A stretch of DNA of 64,000 nucleotides from Casuarius casuarius (Eukaryota; Chordata; Aves; Casuariiformes; Casuariidae), in contig PTFA01000198.1 in NCBI GenBank assembly GCA_003342895.1, forward strand, positions 1,843,689 through 1,907,688. The letters run 5' to 3'. The position numbers and the translations under genes are program-made. The notes beneath the pieces are model-generated. The model saw only the letters and a list, made by a program, of their open reading frames with translations, had not been told where the DNA came from and did not search any database. Shown one piece after another: positions 23,227 to 35,093 of this stretch. Position 1 is the first letter of the stretch. Every line of letters starts with the position of its first letter.

Positions 23227-24559
23227 AAGGAATCTATCTGCTACAGATAAAGAAGGTGATAGCAATAGATTAAAAAATCTGCTATCAGACTGAACAAACC
23301 CAGGTAGAGTTACCAAAATAATTGTTTTTAGTGACAGACCTGCCCTTAGTTTAAAAAAAAATATATATATAGATTCATGACCTTACATTTCCTCTTTTGA
23401 CATGCCGTGGAATGACAGAAACACTGAAGTCAGTCTACAAACGTAACCTTTCAACCCGCAGGCTGTGTACTTCACATCCAGCATGCAGACTCTTTTCTGG
23501 TGCTCACGTTTTATGGCAATAATGCTCTATAAATATCAACAGAGATCAAGATGAAGGGAGGGGCAAGCTTATCAGTGGCAAGAATATGCTGCTGCTGCTT
23601 TGAGTTTTGTATCTTTGCTCTGCCCTTGTAAGCAAATAGATTCTTTGCTGATGGACTGCAAGTTGCACAAGTTGGTTACTGGCTGATACCTTTGTGGATC
23701 TTGGCCAAGCTACTTGGAAACAATTACTAAACAGAACATAATAACGTCAAGTCCTTGTATCCAGATGCCAGGTCATAAGAGTGCTGTTTAGGTTTCCTGC
23801 TATAGTTATACTTGTAAGCTTCATTAGCGTAGATGCAGTCAGTACTAGCACAAGAGTCCTTGAGCTGGAATCGTTTGTATCTGTCCTGAAGCAAAATGAG
23901 CTATCAAAAAAAAATGTCGCCAATATGACTTAATTTGCACTCTTTTCTTTATTCTTGGGCATAGCTCTATGTCAGGGCAAAACAACAAATAAGTAAATAA
24001 TTTTAAGTGACAACAGTAGTCTGGGAAAAGTATCACAATCTACAGAAGACAACTGTATGAATTTAGATCAGTGTAAAATATCTCCTACATGTTGATGAGG
24101 TTCAGTCAAGTGCAGAGGTGCTGGTTACTGGCTGCTTTAATCTGAAATCAGACACTGATTTGAGTGTTAGTGTGAGAACTGCTGAGCAATTCCCATAAAT
24201 GTATTTCTGGGAGGAAACAACATGGGTGATGCACATTGAAAACAAGCAGATACATCTGTAAACATTTCAAGAGATTCCCATCTAAAGCGAAATAAAACAC
24301 ATTAAAAAAAAAAAAAAGCTTTTCCCTATCCCTTTATACCTCTCAAAAGAGAGATAGCAGTAACAGGAAGACCTGAAGTGAAGATATTAAAAAAAAATAA
24401 GCACTCTCCAAAATGTCTGGAGAAACCAGTAGCATTTTTGAACCAGCTTTGTTCAGGCTTTCCCTGGCCGAGCCTTTCCTGAGATGCCCTGAGCTGCATC
24501 CCCACTGTGCGGACTCTGTCCCAGTGCTCCCCTTCCCGGGCAGCCGTCACGTGAATCCT
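23227..24559. other. No gene seen; AT-rich noncoding
   Basis: A TATATATATA run lies at about 23359-23370, with A-runs at 24304 and 24388. Nothing protein-like is present. Confidence 0.65.
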
Positions 24560-24572
24560 CTGGGCTTGTCAC

Positions 24573-25052
24573 TCACGAGGGTGCAGCAGTGATGCTGCAG
24601 TCCCGCAAGCTTCGCTGTGTGCCGCAATGCCAGCGCAGTGTGCTGGCTTCCACCCAAACTGGCCACCTCATGCAGGGCCTTCCCACCATGTGGGGCTCAG
24701 GGTGAGAGCTGGGCTGTGCAGGTCCTTCCTCCTCCCATGTCCTGGCAAGGGCAAGCAGCCCCAGTAGTTTGGGTTCTCTGCTGCAATCTCGGTCCCCATC
24801 CTCTTGGTTGCTTTCCATGTGGTCATTGCCCAGATGAGGTTGTGCAGATGACACCCAATCTGAAGCAACATCTGTGCTCGCCCTGCAGAACTGGCAGGAG
24901 ATAAAGCTGGGACAGGCTGGAAGGGGTTTTTCTTTTTTTCTGCTGAAGTAAGGAGATGTGACTGAACTCTTGAAAGAATCAGTTCTGTTGCATGAAAAAC
25001 CATTTTGCACAGAGTGATGCTTGGAAACAGGAATTTGTTCCCAATGCTGCAT
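24573..25052 (-). other. 159-codon ATG-initiated frame, probably not a gene
   Basis: This minus-strand frame begins at a true ATG (complement of 25050-25052) and runs 159 codons. It crosses a GC-richer patch at 24,560-24,900. A second minus frame (25057 to 24668, 129 codons, also ATG) overlaps it out of register, and a plus frame of 95 codons covers the same ground. That points to low stop density rather than selection. There is no signal peptide, membrane span or motif I recognise. Trp, Cys and His are over-represented. No splice signals or nearby promoter make it convincing. Confidence 0.12.
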
Positions 25053-25172
25053 ATCATAGTTTATCTAAAGGTATGGTAGGAAGCATTGTCCTTAGGCTCC
25101 ATGTGATCTTGGTGAGTTACTGTCAACAGATGACAGCAAATGGGGCCAGTTCTGTTTTCACTGGATCTTGGA

Positions 25173-25182
25173 GGGGGGGGGG
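25173..25182. repeat. G10 run
   Basis: Ten consecutive G within GGATCTTGGA-G10-AATAGG. A single run is insufficient for an intramolecular quadruplex. Confidence 0.85.
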
Positions 25183-25832
25183 AATAGGATCACAACTTCA
25201 GGTGTTCAGGTTCAAGTTCACTTCACTACATACAACCTCTGTGTCTTCAGCATCTTCCTCTTGTGTTAGAGGGAAAGAGGACCAGGCAGAGGGATGCTGC
25301 TTAGCCTGCATGGACGAGGAGCGGGGCTGCAGAGCAACCAGGAATTGGCTCTTAGTGTAGGCAAAGCAAGCGATCAGTGAAGGCAGTAGAGTGGTGGGGG
25401 AGCAAAAGAGCCATGGCCCCAGTATCTACCTCAATTATCCCAAAGTCTGGCAAGCTGCGCTGACCACTGTTGGGGAGGATGCCATGGTGGAGTGGCAGCT
25501 CCTGCCAGGGGGCAGAGCAACCCCCCAGAAGCAGTGATTGCAGACATAGCATCAATGTAGAGGGGAGCATCACTGCCCATTTAAATGGCCTCCTGTCCAT
25601 CTAAGAGGCAATTCTTCATGAGTGAGGGGAAATAGACAGTATGTGTTATGCTGAAAGCAAGGGGACTGAGTATGTCTCAAAGCCATGACCTGTCCAGCTA
25701 TTCATTTTTCACAGGCAGTCTTTCTTTTCCTTAATGTGATTAGTGTTGCTATGGAGTTTAGCAGTGCTGTACTTGAAGGTCATTCACACAGTTACACATG
25801 TGCTTAAATGATCTAGGGAAATGTATACAAAC
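25183..25832. other. No gene seen; moderately GC-rich
   Basis: An 82-codon minus frame at 25352-25600 covers a G/C-richer part. It has no recognisable domain and overlaps other open frames. Confidence 0.6.
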
Positions 25833-25964
25833 TTTTATTGAGGCAATCTCTGATTTACTGATTGTCTACAGTGTGCCTGGCATGATATAAACATTGGGGG
25901 AAGAGCTGGTCTCTGTCCCTGGAGAGTTATAATCTGCCTTAGCAGAACACATCAGACAGAAATG
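25833..25964 (-). mobile_element. Ancient L2-type LINE 3' end, antisense
   Basis: The plus strand reads TTTTATTGAG, then CTACAGTGTGCCTGGCATGA, an ACATTGGGGGAAGAGC block, GTCTCTGTCCCTGGAGAG, TTATAATCTG and ATCAGACAGAAATG. This follows, block by block, the reverse complement of the L2 3' end (TTTATTGAGC, CTACTGTGTGCCAGGCACTG, a TGGGGAT block, GTCCCTGCCCT, GAGCTTACAATCTA, GAGACAGACAA). L2 has long been inactive in amniotes. The copy is diverged and has several small deletions. Identification is from memory of the consensus. Confidence 0.65.
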
Positions 25965-28900
25965 TAGCCTGTAAGAGCAAACTGCACTCTGACTTAATGA
26001 AACAACAAAAAACAAAGGCAAAACCTATCTTGGTCTGAAGATTTAGCAGAACTTAAGGGATGGAAAATGGGGCATGTGCTTCAATCAGTGCCAGCATTTG
26101 CCAGTGTTTTTTGGTCCCTATGTCAAGTGTGAGAAGAGGGAGGATCAGTATTCCTGTCACCTGATAGCTCCACAGGGGCTTTGGTGACTTTACTTTGGTT
26201 TAACAAGTAACTGTGCATGAACAAAAATGCGGTAAACTGTGAATTATGTTCATAGTTCACAGCAGATAAAAGCTGGTTCAAACCACAGTGAAGGATGATG
26301 AAACTGCTCTATTACACTGCATTTGCTGCAAGTAAAAAGCGTGCTCACAGACAGCTACTAGGTCTCAGCTGGTACCTAGTGGCTTCTGATTTATTGAAGC
26401 TGAACTCTGGCCCTCATCTACAGTTCTGTTAGGATCAGACTCTACTTAAGAGATTTGCCAGCATAGCTATGCTAACAAAACAGTCCTTTGTAGACTCATC
26501 TTTTACTGAAGGAAAAGTCTATTTGCTAATACAGTTTACCAGATTTGCTGAGTGAAATTAGCCAGACAAGCAAAAGGACTTTGAAACTCCATATTCCTGG
26601 GCTTTGGCTGCCAAAGAAATGTCAGTTATATCTAATTAGTTTAACTATGTCAGCAAGAGCTGGTACTGAAGAGTTGGCCTTGTTTTCCTTCAGCTTCTTA
26701 CAATAACTGTTCTGTTTGAGATCGAACCTGTGAATAGAAAACGGTAGAGATGGGGAAATTCTTTGAGTATGCATCACAGTACTGTCGTCGATAGCACTTC
26801 GGCATCCTCAGGTATTGACTCTATTGCAAGGAGCTCTACAGATATCGAGGGTGTTTATCTCATCAAGATTCTGACCTAAAACTGGAGTAACATGACAAGA
26901 AAACAGAGCTCAAGGTTCATGTTTGGCTGCATTTAAGGCAAATACCCTTTAAGTGCAAGGAATGCTGTGGTATAATGTCATTTTTGTCTATTATACATGC
27001 AGATGTGACTGGTCGAATTGCTCAGTCAAAAGTTTTTAAGAAAGTATTCATAAGGATATAGGTCTGTGGGCTTAACTATAGATATTTAGGCCATTAAATA
27101 TCATGTATAATTTACTGGGGAGATCAGTGCTATGTTCTGTCATCTCTAATTTTGGCACTTTCTGTAGTATGCATTATGGCTAATATTGAGCATAAAACAA
27201 ATACTAATTGTAGATCTTTCTCAGATTTATTATTGTTCTAATCCTGATTCACTTGCCCTTATTACTATCTGAATCTCCGAATGCTGCAGAATCCCTCAAA
27301 GATGTTGACGCGTCTGCAGATGGGAGGAATCCCTGATGCCGATAACTCACCTGAAGCACGTAATAGATTATAAGGCAGAACTGTCTGCCTCAATATAACT
27401 CCAGTCAGGTTACTGGAGCATGGAGCAGCATATCAAAGCCTTTTCAGAAATCTCTGCGATATTCTTGCTTTGGTGAGGTCATACATCTCAGTGAGCGAGT
27501 TTAGCTTTTCCTCATACCCAGGTAGCTTGCTCACCTTCACAAAAAGCTGAATTGTAAAGTTTGCCTGACTTTGGAGGTAGGAGGAGGAGCTGAACGTGCC
27601 TAAGAAGGCACCAGCCTTGCAGCCTGGGATGTAGCATTCCTTCTAAAAGCACTGTTGGAGTTTTCTGGTATTGCCATTAAGCACAGGTAAGGCTATGGAT
27701 ACTCCTCGTGGCCTGCCAGCCATGATGTGCTTTGTTTACTCTGGGGCACACATTCGGCCCATGCTCTAGGATTGCTGTGATGGGATGCTGTTAACATTTA
27801 CAGCTTGGAAAAGCTTGTTGTAAATTCTGGCTCTAACTCACTGTGGTGCGGGTGGATCAGACTAAAGCCTGGCATGGGGCACTGCTCTGCCTTTAGCTCT
27901 GCTGATGCTGAATGTTAAGTCATTCCTACCATGGTGAATTATGCTTTATGTGTTTAAAATATAAATATATAGAGATATTTATGACTGAGTAGTATGTGTT
28001 AAATATAGATTTACTAATTTAATGAGCTAAGATGGTACACTTGTAATATGGCTAGCTTATTTTATTGCTATCATTAACCTTCATATGGAGTTTAAAGTTA
28101 GCTCAGATGATGTGCAATTGGAGTCTGGCAAGCCCAGAACACATTTCCATGCACTTTGCTTTTCCCTGCACTAACAAATGCACTTGTGCTCTAACATCAC
28201 TTTCAGACCAGGAAAAAGGGAAATGGAAGCAGGAGAGTATGTGTCGAGTGTGGACCCTTGGAGGTAACCTGTGCCAGGGGGATGCCTGGCAGTTAGAGGT
28301 GCAGGGAGGTACTTGAACTACTTCCTTTCATTAACGTTATTGCATACACCATAGTATTTATCTGAAACGTAACCAAGTGGGATGAACTTGTGGGACTGCT
28401 GGGATCTCATGGGAACAGCCCTTTCATGACATCTCTGATGCATCCTGCTTCTAGTGGGTCTGGGAGTGCAGTAGTCTCCTCCGTGGATGCAAAGTCTGCC
28501 TGGTCGGTGCAAGGGGGGAGCACACACGAAGCCAGGGCAGTGGGAGAGGTGAAGAGGAAGCATGAGCAGTTTCTGTGGATTTCAGAAGTTTGCTTGAGAA
28601 ATACTGTTTCAAAAGTAACTAAAGATGAGCCCAGATGATTAAATCTGATCCCCACCCAGGGCTTCAAATAACTTGCAATTGGCTTGGGCCTCTAAATCTC
28701 CGCTAACTGCAATGGTGGCACAGCCCTGCTGGCTGCTTCGGTGAAATAAACCCCTGGAAATGCAAACCCAAGCGCTTGGCAAGAGCTGCATGAGTATTTC
28801 TGCTTCACTAGTCACGCAGCTCATACAAAGAGGGGGAATAACATATATTTTGCAGAAAACAAAGTATTCTTGCCACAGGCCTCCATATGTATGTTTCCTA

Positions 28901-30405
28901 CATAGCTCTATAAAGGCATAGAAATCACAAAATAACTCTCCAAAGAAGGATTTTAATCCCCTGTTTTCATGTCCTGTTGTGCACTGGATTCCTTGAGTGG
29001 CAGTGGGAGACCGGCACAGGTTGAGAGCAAAACACTGGAGTGCGATACAGACACAAAAGGAAAGTTTTGCCCATGGTGATGTGTGATAACAAGGCCAGAC
29101 GTAATCTCTACTAATAAAATACTTATCTGGGTAAACACAAGAACATCCCCCTGCACAGGGTAGAAGTGACAACCAGCAGCATTCGCTAACTAAATCTTTA
29201 TTTTAATAACTCTCGCTCCATAGCATATCAATGGTGAGATTGCATTCGAGTGGTTGCCTCCAGAGAGAAAAATCAGTGGACTTTCTGGCTGTAATGTGTT
29301 AAATTTTGAAGATTTTTATCCTGCTTCTGTCACTACTCCATGAAAAATGTGAAGGACTGTGATAATTCTATGGAGTTTTGGAGGCAACCAGAATATTGGC
29401 AGACTACTTTTCCAGTCTCCTAATTTTGTAGTGGCCTTCTAAAGCAGGAGGCTGCAAAAGCTCCTTCTGCTGAGATAGAGCCTCGAGCAGATAATCTTTG
29501 TAATGTCAAAGACTCCAAGAAAAATCAGAATAATTCTTCCACTCTCTTTTGATTGAAACGGGCTGGAATGATTCAGGCCTGCTCATTCAAGACAGAGCTG
29601 TGCAATGTGAGACTGAGGGCTCGAATCACTGAATTCAGTGGATTTGCACTAGGCTTAGACAAGTGTCATTTGCTCCATCAGAAGTGCGTCATTTTAGCTA
29701 AATGATCCTGATTTGCTGTTGGGCAAAATGTGTGGTTTTTTTATCTTATGTGCTGTGATGCTGTTACCAAAGGGAGCTCTTTAATATACAACTAATAAAA
29801 AAAGCTAATAGATTATTGGTTCTGGCAACTGAACAATAAAATATAAATAACTTGTATATACTGTCAGTCAGATGAAAAGTTGCCTCCTAGCACCTTCTGT
29901 CTTGGTCCACCTAAGCAATGAAGGCTGTATTCCTCTCATCCTGTCTGTCTGTCCTCTCTCTCTTGTCTTTCCATTTATGTTTTAAATTAAGTGCTGCTCT
30001 GGCTTTCAGGCAGCTGAAATGAAGGATTCCCCGTGCTGGTTAAATAAAAAGTCCTTTCATAGTCATAGGATAAAAGAGAAGGGCTGAGAAGCAATGGGTC
30101 ACAGCCAGGACAGGCACAGCCTGGCTCTCCTGTCCTTCAGAAAGGCTCACACTGAGCTTCCCAGCTGAGCTCTGTAATGTGTGGAGCTCTGTTTGTCGTT
30201 TCGTTTGATGTCCTCTTTCCTGTTTGTTAAGTAATCTGAAAGTAAAACAACCAGTCAACCAGTCAAGGGGAAGAAAAAAAAATCCTTTCCAAATTATAAA
30301 CTGGGCCCAGCTGTGTAAGCGGGACCGCACAGGCCCTGACCAAGGTGACCCTGACCCCCGCCGCCCCTCAAAGGCCCCGTGGGTCTTGTGTGCTTTACTT
30401 TGCAG
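25965..30405. other. No gene seen; noncoding
   Basis: This stretch includes an A/T-rich tract around 27957-28060. It also holds a 177-codon minus-strand frame (29172 to 28639), which I reject because it has no ATG for its first 117 codons and is cysteine-rich like random DNA. A 14-bp palindrome CACTGAATTCAGTG sits at about 29628-29641. A CpG-bearing C-rich patch lies near 30325-30380. Confidence 0.65.
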
Positions 30406-30566
30406 GCACTCAGCCCTTGTGGGGGGAAGTGCGTTCCTCTTTTTCTAAATATCTGCCCCCTTTTGAAAGCATTTCTAGCAAGGCACTCAGAATCATTAAC
30501 TGCTGGGCACAGTCTCTCTTCATATCATTACATATCAGAACTGATCCCTGCGGGGCACAAGAGAGG
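30406..30566 (+). other. Candidate exon (161 bp), possibly noncoding
   Basis: The segment is bounded by a strong acceptor (TGCTTTACTTTGCAG, ending at 30405) and a strong donor (AGG|GTAAGTGG, starting at 30567). Two of the three plus frames are open across it. One reads L-S-P-C-G-G-K-C-V and the other carries S-K-Y-L-P-P-F-E-S, and neither resembles a protein I know. Exon-like signals occur by chance at this density in 64 kb, so coding status is unsupported. A second similar segment lies 1 kb downstream on the same strand (31536-31639), which would fit a noncoding transcript. Confidence 0.2.
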
Positions 30567-31359
30567 GTAAGTGGGGATAGAGGAAGCCCAGACTGGGAAT
30601 GCTGTGTCCATCCTCCCTACAAGTATAATATAAGCGGTCAAAGGAGAAGGACTTGCAGAAAAGATTTCCCAAAGCACCTTTTGATATTAATGTTGGAAGA
30701 TAAATGACCTGCAAGGATGTGACTTGACTATAGTCACTGTATGACTTGCAGTCAGGTAAGATATAGCAATAATAAGTCACACAGAGAAGACTGTGTCAGT
30801 GGTAACCTGTGAATGATGCAACAGCAACAACAAAAAATTCCTCCTCCTGTTGCATGCTGCTCCAAGAACACAAATTGTGCAAGGTGTTGTTTTGAAAGCA
30901 CTTGCTTTGGTTGGGAGAAGAGAAAAAAGTGGTAAGAGAAACTGCAAAGAGAGAAATCCATGTGCACTGCTGAAATCAGTATAAAAGTTAGACTACATAA
31001 AAACAGATCTTTGCAAACAATAGGTAGGTAAATAACAGGCCACCTCAATGCTAAAGTAAAGATGATAATACCAGATTCATGCACCAAATAAAATCTGGTT
31101 TTTGTCTGAGCTCTGAGAATATTGACAAAAGCATCACTCTTCTCAATAGACTAAATAGTACTTGGTGAAAGGAAGGAAAACATCTCGGTGCACTTGAACT
31201 TTTTTTTAAAGAAAGCAGTAGGAAAAATACTTGGTAAATTGATCTTTCCCAGCAAAACTTTGAGGGGCAAGGTGGTTGGGAAAAGTTTTTTCCTTTTTTT
31301 TTTTTTTTCTTTTAAGTCTCGCTCTCTCCTACCATTCATAATCTCCTAAATACTTAATT
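30567..31359. other. No gene seen; contains a 9-bp inverted repeat
   Basis: ATGCAACAG at 30816-30824 is the exact reverse complement of CTGTTGCAT at 30847-30855, with a 22-nt spacer. A T-rich tract lies at about 31286-31315. Frames are short. Confidence 0.6.
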
Positions 31360-31375
31360 GCTATCTATAGATAGC
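31360..31375. repeat. Perfect 16-bp palindrome
   Basis: GCTATCTATAGATAGC equals its own reverse complement. It contains paired GATA words in opposite orientation (CTATC and GATAG), so it could serve as a palindromic GATA-factor site. Function is inferred only from the words. Confidence 0.8.
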
Positions 31376-31535
31376 GGGCTTGAAAACAGAATCACTTCCA
31401 GGTTCTCTTACTAATCTATTCAGCGACTTCTATACAGTAACTTCCTCTTTCTTTGCTTCACCTTCTCCATCTGTGGAAGATTTTCTGGTGGAAAGCGTTC
31501 TTTAAGAGCTATTTTCTACATTGTTTTACTTGCAG

Positions 31536-31639
31536 AAGAGGCTGCAAGCAGCAGGCAGCAAGTTTTCCTTCTGTATCCTTCTGCTTGGCTCAGGGCAGAA
31601 CATGCAGGAAGGAGCTCAGACATGTCCAGCAGCCCCAAG
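31536..31639 (+). other. Candidate exon (104 bp), open in all three frames
   Basis: An acceptor with a fair pyrimidine tract (TTGTTTTACTTGCAG) ends at 31535, and a donor (CAAG|GTAGGA) begins at 31640. All three plus frames are free of stops across the segment, so no single frame is favoured. The content is rich in GCAG/CAGC words. No protein family is recognised. If real it could equally be an untranslated or noncoding exon. Confidence 0.2.
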
Positions 31640-32449
31640 GTAGGATGCTGCATTGGCTCCATAGTGCTTTTAGATCTGTATAATTCTTGCTTCCTACCTC
31701 AGCACAGCAACCCTTCAAACATTTGGGCAAATCATCTACAGTTACATGATGACTTGCATCCCGTCATCCTGCCCACACAGTCAGTAGCTGTAGGGTGTTT
31801 GGAAATACCACTGGACTATAAGGAATCCAGGAGGACCACAGGGCAGTTTGTGAGTAGACAGATATGCTAGCAAACTGGGATGAGAACACAAATGCAAACC
31901 ACTTCAGGACAAACTCAGTTGTTGTGTGCTTCCCTCTCTTCCCAGCTCGGTTCTTGCCCCTACTATGTCTGTATTAGTGGAGAAGGAAAATGCTTCCCAT
32001 TGAGATGTACTTTCTGGTTTGAAACATAAATATTTACATGGTAATCAGTTGTGAGAAGCTATAAACTTCTCAGGCAAGACGGGAAGAAAAAGAAAGATTG
32101 TCGTTCTTAAAGGCCTGGGAGGTGCAGCAGTTATTCAATAAGTGGATGAATACTGAGGATTGTGGGTGACTGATGGATTATTCTTAGTGCTGAAGAGCAA
32201 ATGAAACCGTACATAAGAGTATGCAAGTACATAAGCTGTTGAACTGAATCAAAAAAAACATGATTTAAGATAAGAGTGCCTGAACTCACTGCAGGACTGA
32301 AGTGTATATGGGTTATTTAGAAATATGTTATTCTCTATTGTAAGAAAATGTGTGTCTAAAGCCTCATCCAACTACGATGACAACTTCCTAATGATTCTTG
32401 ACTGGTCTCTTGGCCTACATCCAGCATGTCTGCTGTGAAATGTGCACAA
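31640..32449. other. No gene seen
   Basis: Ordinary noncoding sequence with short frames and no repeat recognised. Confidence 0.6.
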
Positions 32450-33060
32450 GAATATCAGGATTGTCCCTTAATTTCTTCCTTCCACCTCTCTCCTCCTCTC
32501 TACGGCCAGTGACATCTACAGACTGGCTTTTCAGTGCCAGGCAGCGAAGCTGTTAGTAACATTAGCTTTCAGAATGAGTTGCCCCAAAAAACATCCAAAA
32601 TGCTAGATGGTCTTCAGCCATCCTTACTGCCATGCCTGCTGGCTGCAGCGGCACTGCTGGCGGTTGCGGTTACAGGACAGTGTCTGACTCTTATTTGCTG
32701 CCTGTGCTGCTTTTTCTAGTCTCGTGCCTGCTTGCCCTTGCTTGCAAGCCAGGATCCTCCATGCCATTTTGTAGCACTGCTTTTTTCCGCCTCAGCTGCC
32801 TGGCCTCCCTCAGCGCTGTTACGAGGATCCTTTTCTCTCTGCTGACAGGGCTGTGGCTGTCGCAGCCCCTCGCAGGAGCTGCCAGACTGCATCCTCAGTC
32901 TCCAAGCTTCAAGTTCCCAAGCTCTTCCTTCCTTTCTCCCCCTCACTCATTTCTTTTTAACCTGCTCTCTTTCACCAGTTAATGTCTCTCCCCTTTTCTC
33001 TCCCTTCCGCTTAACACTCCTGCTGTAAACATCCTTCTTTTCTGCCTGTCCTCTCTATTG
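32450..33060. other. Pyrimidine-skewed segment
   Basis: The plus strand is strongly C+T-rich, with clusters such as CTCTCTCCTCCTCTC near 32485-32500 and CTCCCCTTTTCTCTCCC near 32988-33004. GC content also rises at 32630-32890. A 116-codon plus frame and a 76-codon minus frame overlap here and reflect the skew. A GCCTGCTTGCCCTTGCTTGC near-repeat lies at about 32726-32745. No gene is supportable. Confidence 0.5.
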
Positions 33061-35064
33061 ACTTGTTCACTGCAAGAACTGATGCGCTGACCTATCAGAT
33101 ACAGTCTTCTAATATAAAGGAGCAGTTGTTTCTAAAAATTGGATCTCTACAGAGAAAACTCACTCCATAGCTAGAGAAACATTAATAGTTTAGCTTCCTG
33201 AAAGCTTAGTTGTAGCTGAAGAAGGAACATAATTCACTAGTTGTTTGATCACCCAAGAAACTTCATAAAACCACGATAATAGGACATGCTCCCCCCAACA
33301 CCTGGAAACATCCATCTTATCTACGTAATGCAAGACATAAGTAGAGTCATGTAGAGTTGCTTTATGAAGGGTAAATGAAATGGAAAGTTCATCTATATGG
33401 GGTCAGTCTGACAAATCAGTGACTGCTGTAGACAGTAGGCTTTTGGAGATGATTTTTGTTTTAATGAAGGTATTGATTAGCTAATTGCACCCTGCAGCTT
33501 CCTCTGCATTTAGCTCTGCCAGAAAACAACTGTTATCTCCAGGCACTTATAGGCTCCCTTATAGGCCCTATGCATGCATAGATATGTAGGCTGCATGGCC
33601 ACCTACATGAACAACACACTTAAGAGAAAATCACTTCAAGGCAAAATAGCGGGTTACTTATCATGGGGAGCACCCCGGCTGGATGAGAAGATGATAGAAC
33701 AGCCCTGCTGGTCACACAGTGTACATCTGCTCTCCTGCAGTGATCAAAAGCAGGTACATAAGGGAAATCACAGGAATAAAAAACTGTACAGCCAATACTT
33801 CTCCCAGCCTCCCACCATTTGTGGCTCAGGGCCCTCCTGGCATTTTTCCTTGTTCCCTGTTTTCACATGTTCCCTGTGTGCACAGTGTCCTAGAACTCGG
33901 ACCGAGCTTTGAGCACTGGCCCAGCTGAGTGTCGTAACTGGTTAAAATAGATAGGTTTGGTTGTGAGCCTCAGCCCCAGCAGCTGGCACATCTCCTTCCT
34001 TAATCTCCATGTGGAACTCCTTTAATGACTCTGTGAGGTTATTTGTGTTTAATTGCTCCAGAAATTGTCTTTCTGTTTAAATATGTGCAGTTATATATTT
34101 TAATTTTGCTTGTGCTTTCTTCCTCTTAGGAGCAGGTACCCGGGCTTGAACAGGGTGTTTTTTTGGTGGATGCTGCACCTGTGTGCACGCTCAATGTTCA
34201 CGCACCTTTCTCAGAATCCTCCAAAATAGCATAGCTCTAGTGTTGTACATTTGGGCTCTTCCTTGCCTTCCTTCCCTGCCTCATCTTTTATTTCAAATTG
34301 TTAAACTAATTCCAGGATATTCAAATGAGATGAAAGCTTTCAGCTCTAATATTCTAGATAAAAATCTTACTAAATTCCAAAGCCCAAACCAAGCAATACC
34401 TAAACTGGGAATAAAACTGAAATGAAGGCAATCAATCACTCAAGTCAGTTAAGCAGCCCATACTGACGCACTCCCTGTAGTCTCATTGCATTCGTATTAA
34501 TGGGCAAATTTGCCTTTTGTATTATATTCCATACATTACACTGTGTAATTAGAAGTATATTGGAAGCAGTAGGCAGAATGTCAGTATCTGTGATGTTCAG
34601 AAATCACTCAGGGCCCAGGTATCTGAAAAAGAGCCTCTTTCTTTCAGAGACACTCTTCCAATTGTTTCTGCAAAGGAAATGTGCTTCTGAAGCCTCTTTA
34701 CCCTAGACTTCCAGGTTCTGGGAAGCTGAGCTATTTGCAGGTGAATCCTTAAGGATTACATTTGTAATTAAAATAAATCTTTACAGGTTATGAATCTAAC
34801 TGAAAAGGTGGTTATTTTTTTCCCCTGGGCTATTCTGAACACAAAGAAATTGCAAATGTGTAATTATGTTAGCTCCCCTGGTAGGGAGCCTTATGGAGAG
34901 GCTTAGGGGTGGTACTTTGAAGAGACAGCACGAAAGAAGACACAGAGCTTGTCTGCTTGTCCAAGTCAATGCTGTGGGTGTCTTGAATGCAGGTATTAGC
35001 TATACTCCAAGTTCAGAGGTAGCATGAAAGTCTTAAAGTTTGCAGAAACTGAATACAGCATTTT
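33061..35064. other. No gene seen; one short palindrome
   Basis: A perfect 14-bp palindrome CTATGCATGCATAG lies at 33568-33581, just after two copies of CTTATAGG (about 33546 and 33559). The remainder is AT-rich noncoding. Confidence 0.65.
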
Positions 35065-35093
35065 AGGGGGGGAAAAAAAAAGAAAAAAAGGGA
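35065..35093. repeat. 29-nt homopurine run (G7 then A-rich)
   Basis: An uninterrupted purine tract with seven G followed by A9, G, A7 and GGGA. Low complexity. Unlike the tract at 9865 it is not mirror-symmetric. Confidence 0.8.

Noticed and set aside
28639..29172. 177-codon minus-strand frame, the longest in the window
   Set aside because: It starts at a non-ATG codon and has no ATG for 117 codons. It is rich in cysteine, with no motif and no splice or promoter context.
29600..29660. CACTGAATTCAGTG palindrome as a copy of the ancient repeat theme
   Set aside because: Only the central word fits and the flanking blocks do not follow the theme. Kept as a palindrome only.
33026..33050. TGTAAACATCC resembling the miR-30 seed
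   Set aside because: The downstream sequence does not fold back into a hairpin, so it is not a microRNA gene.
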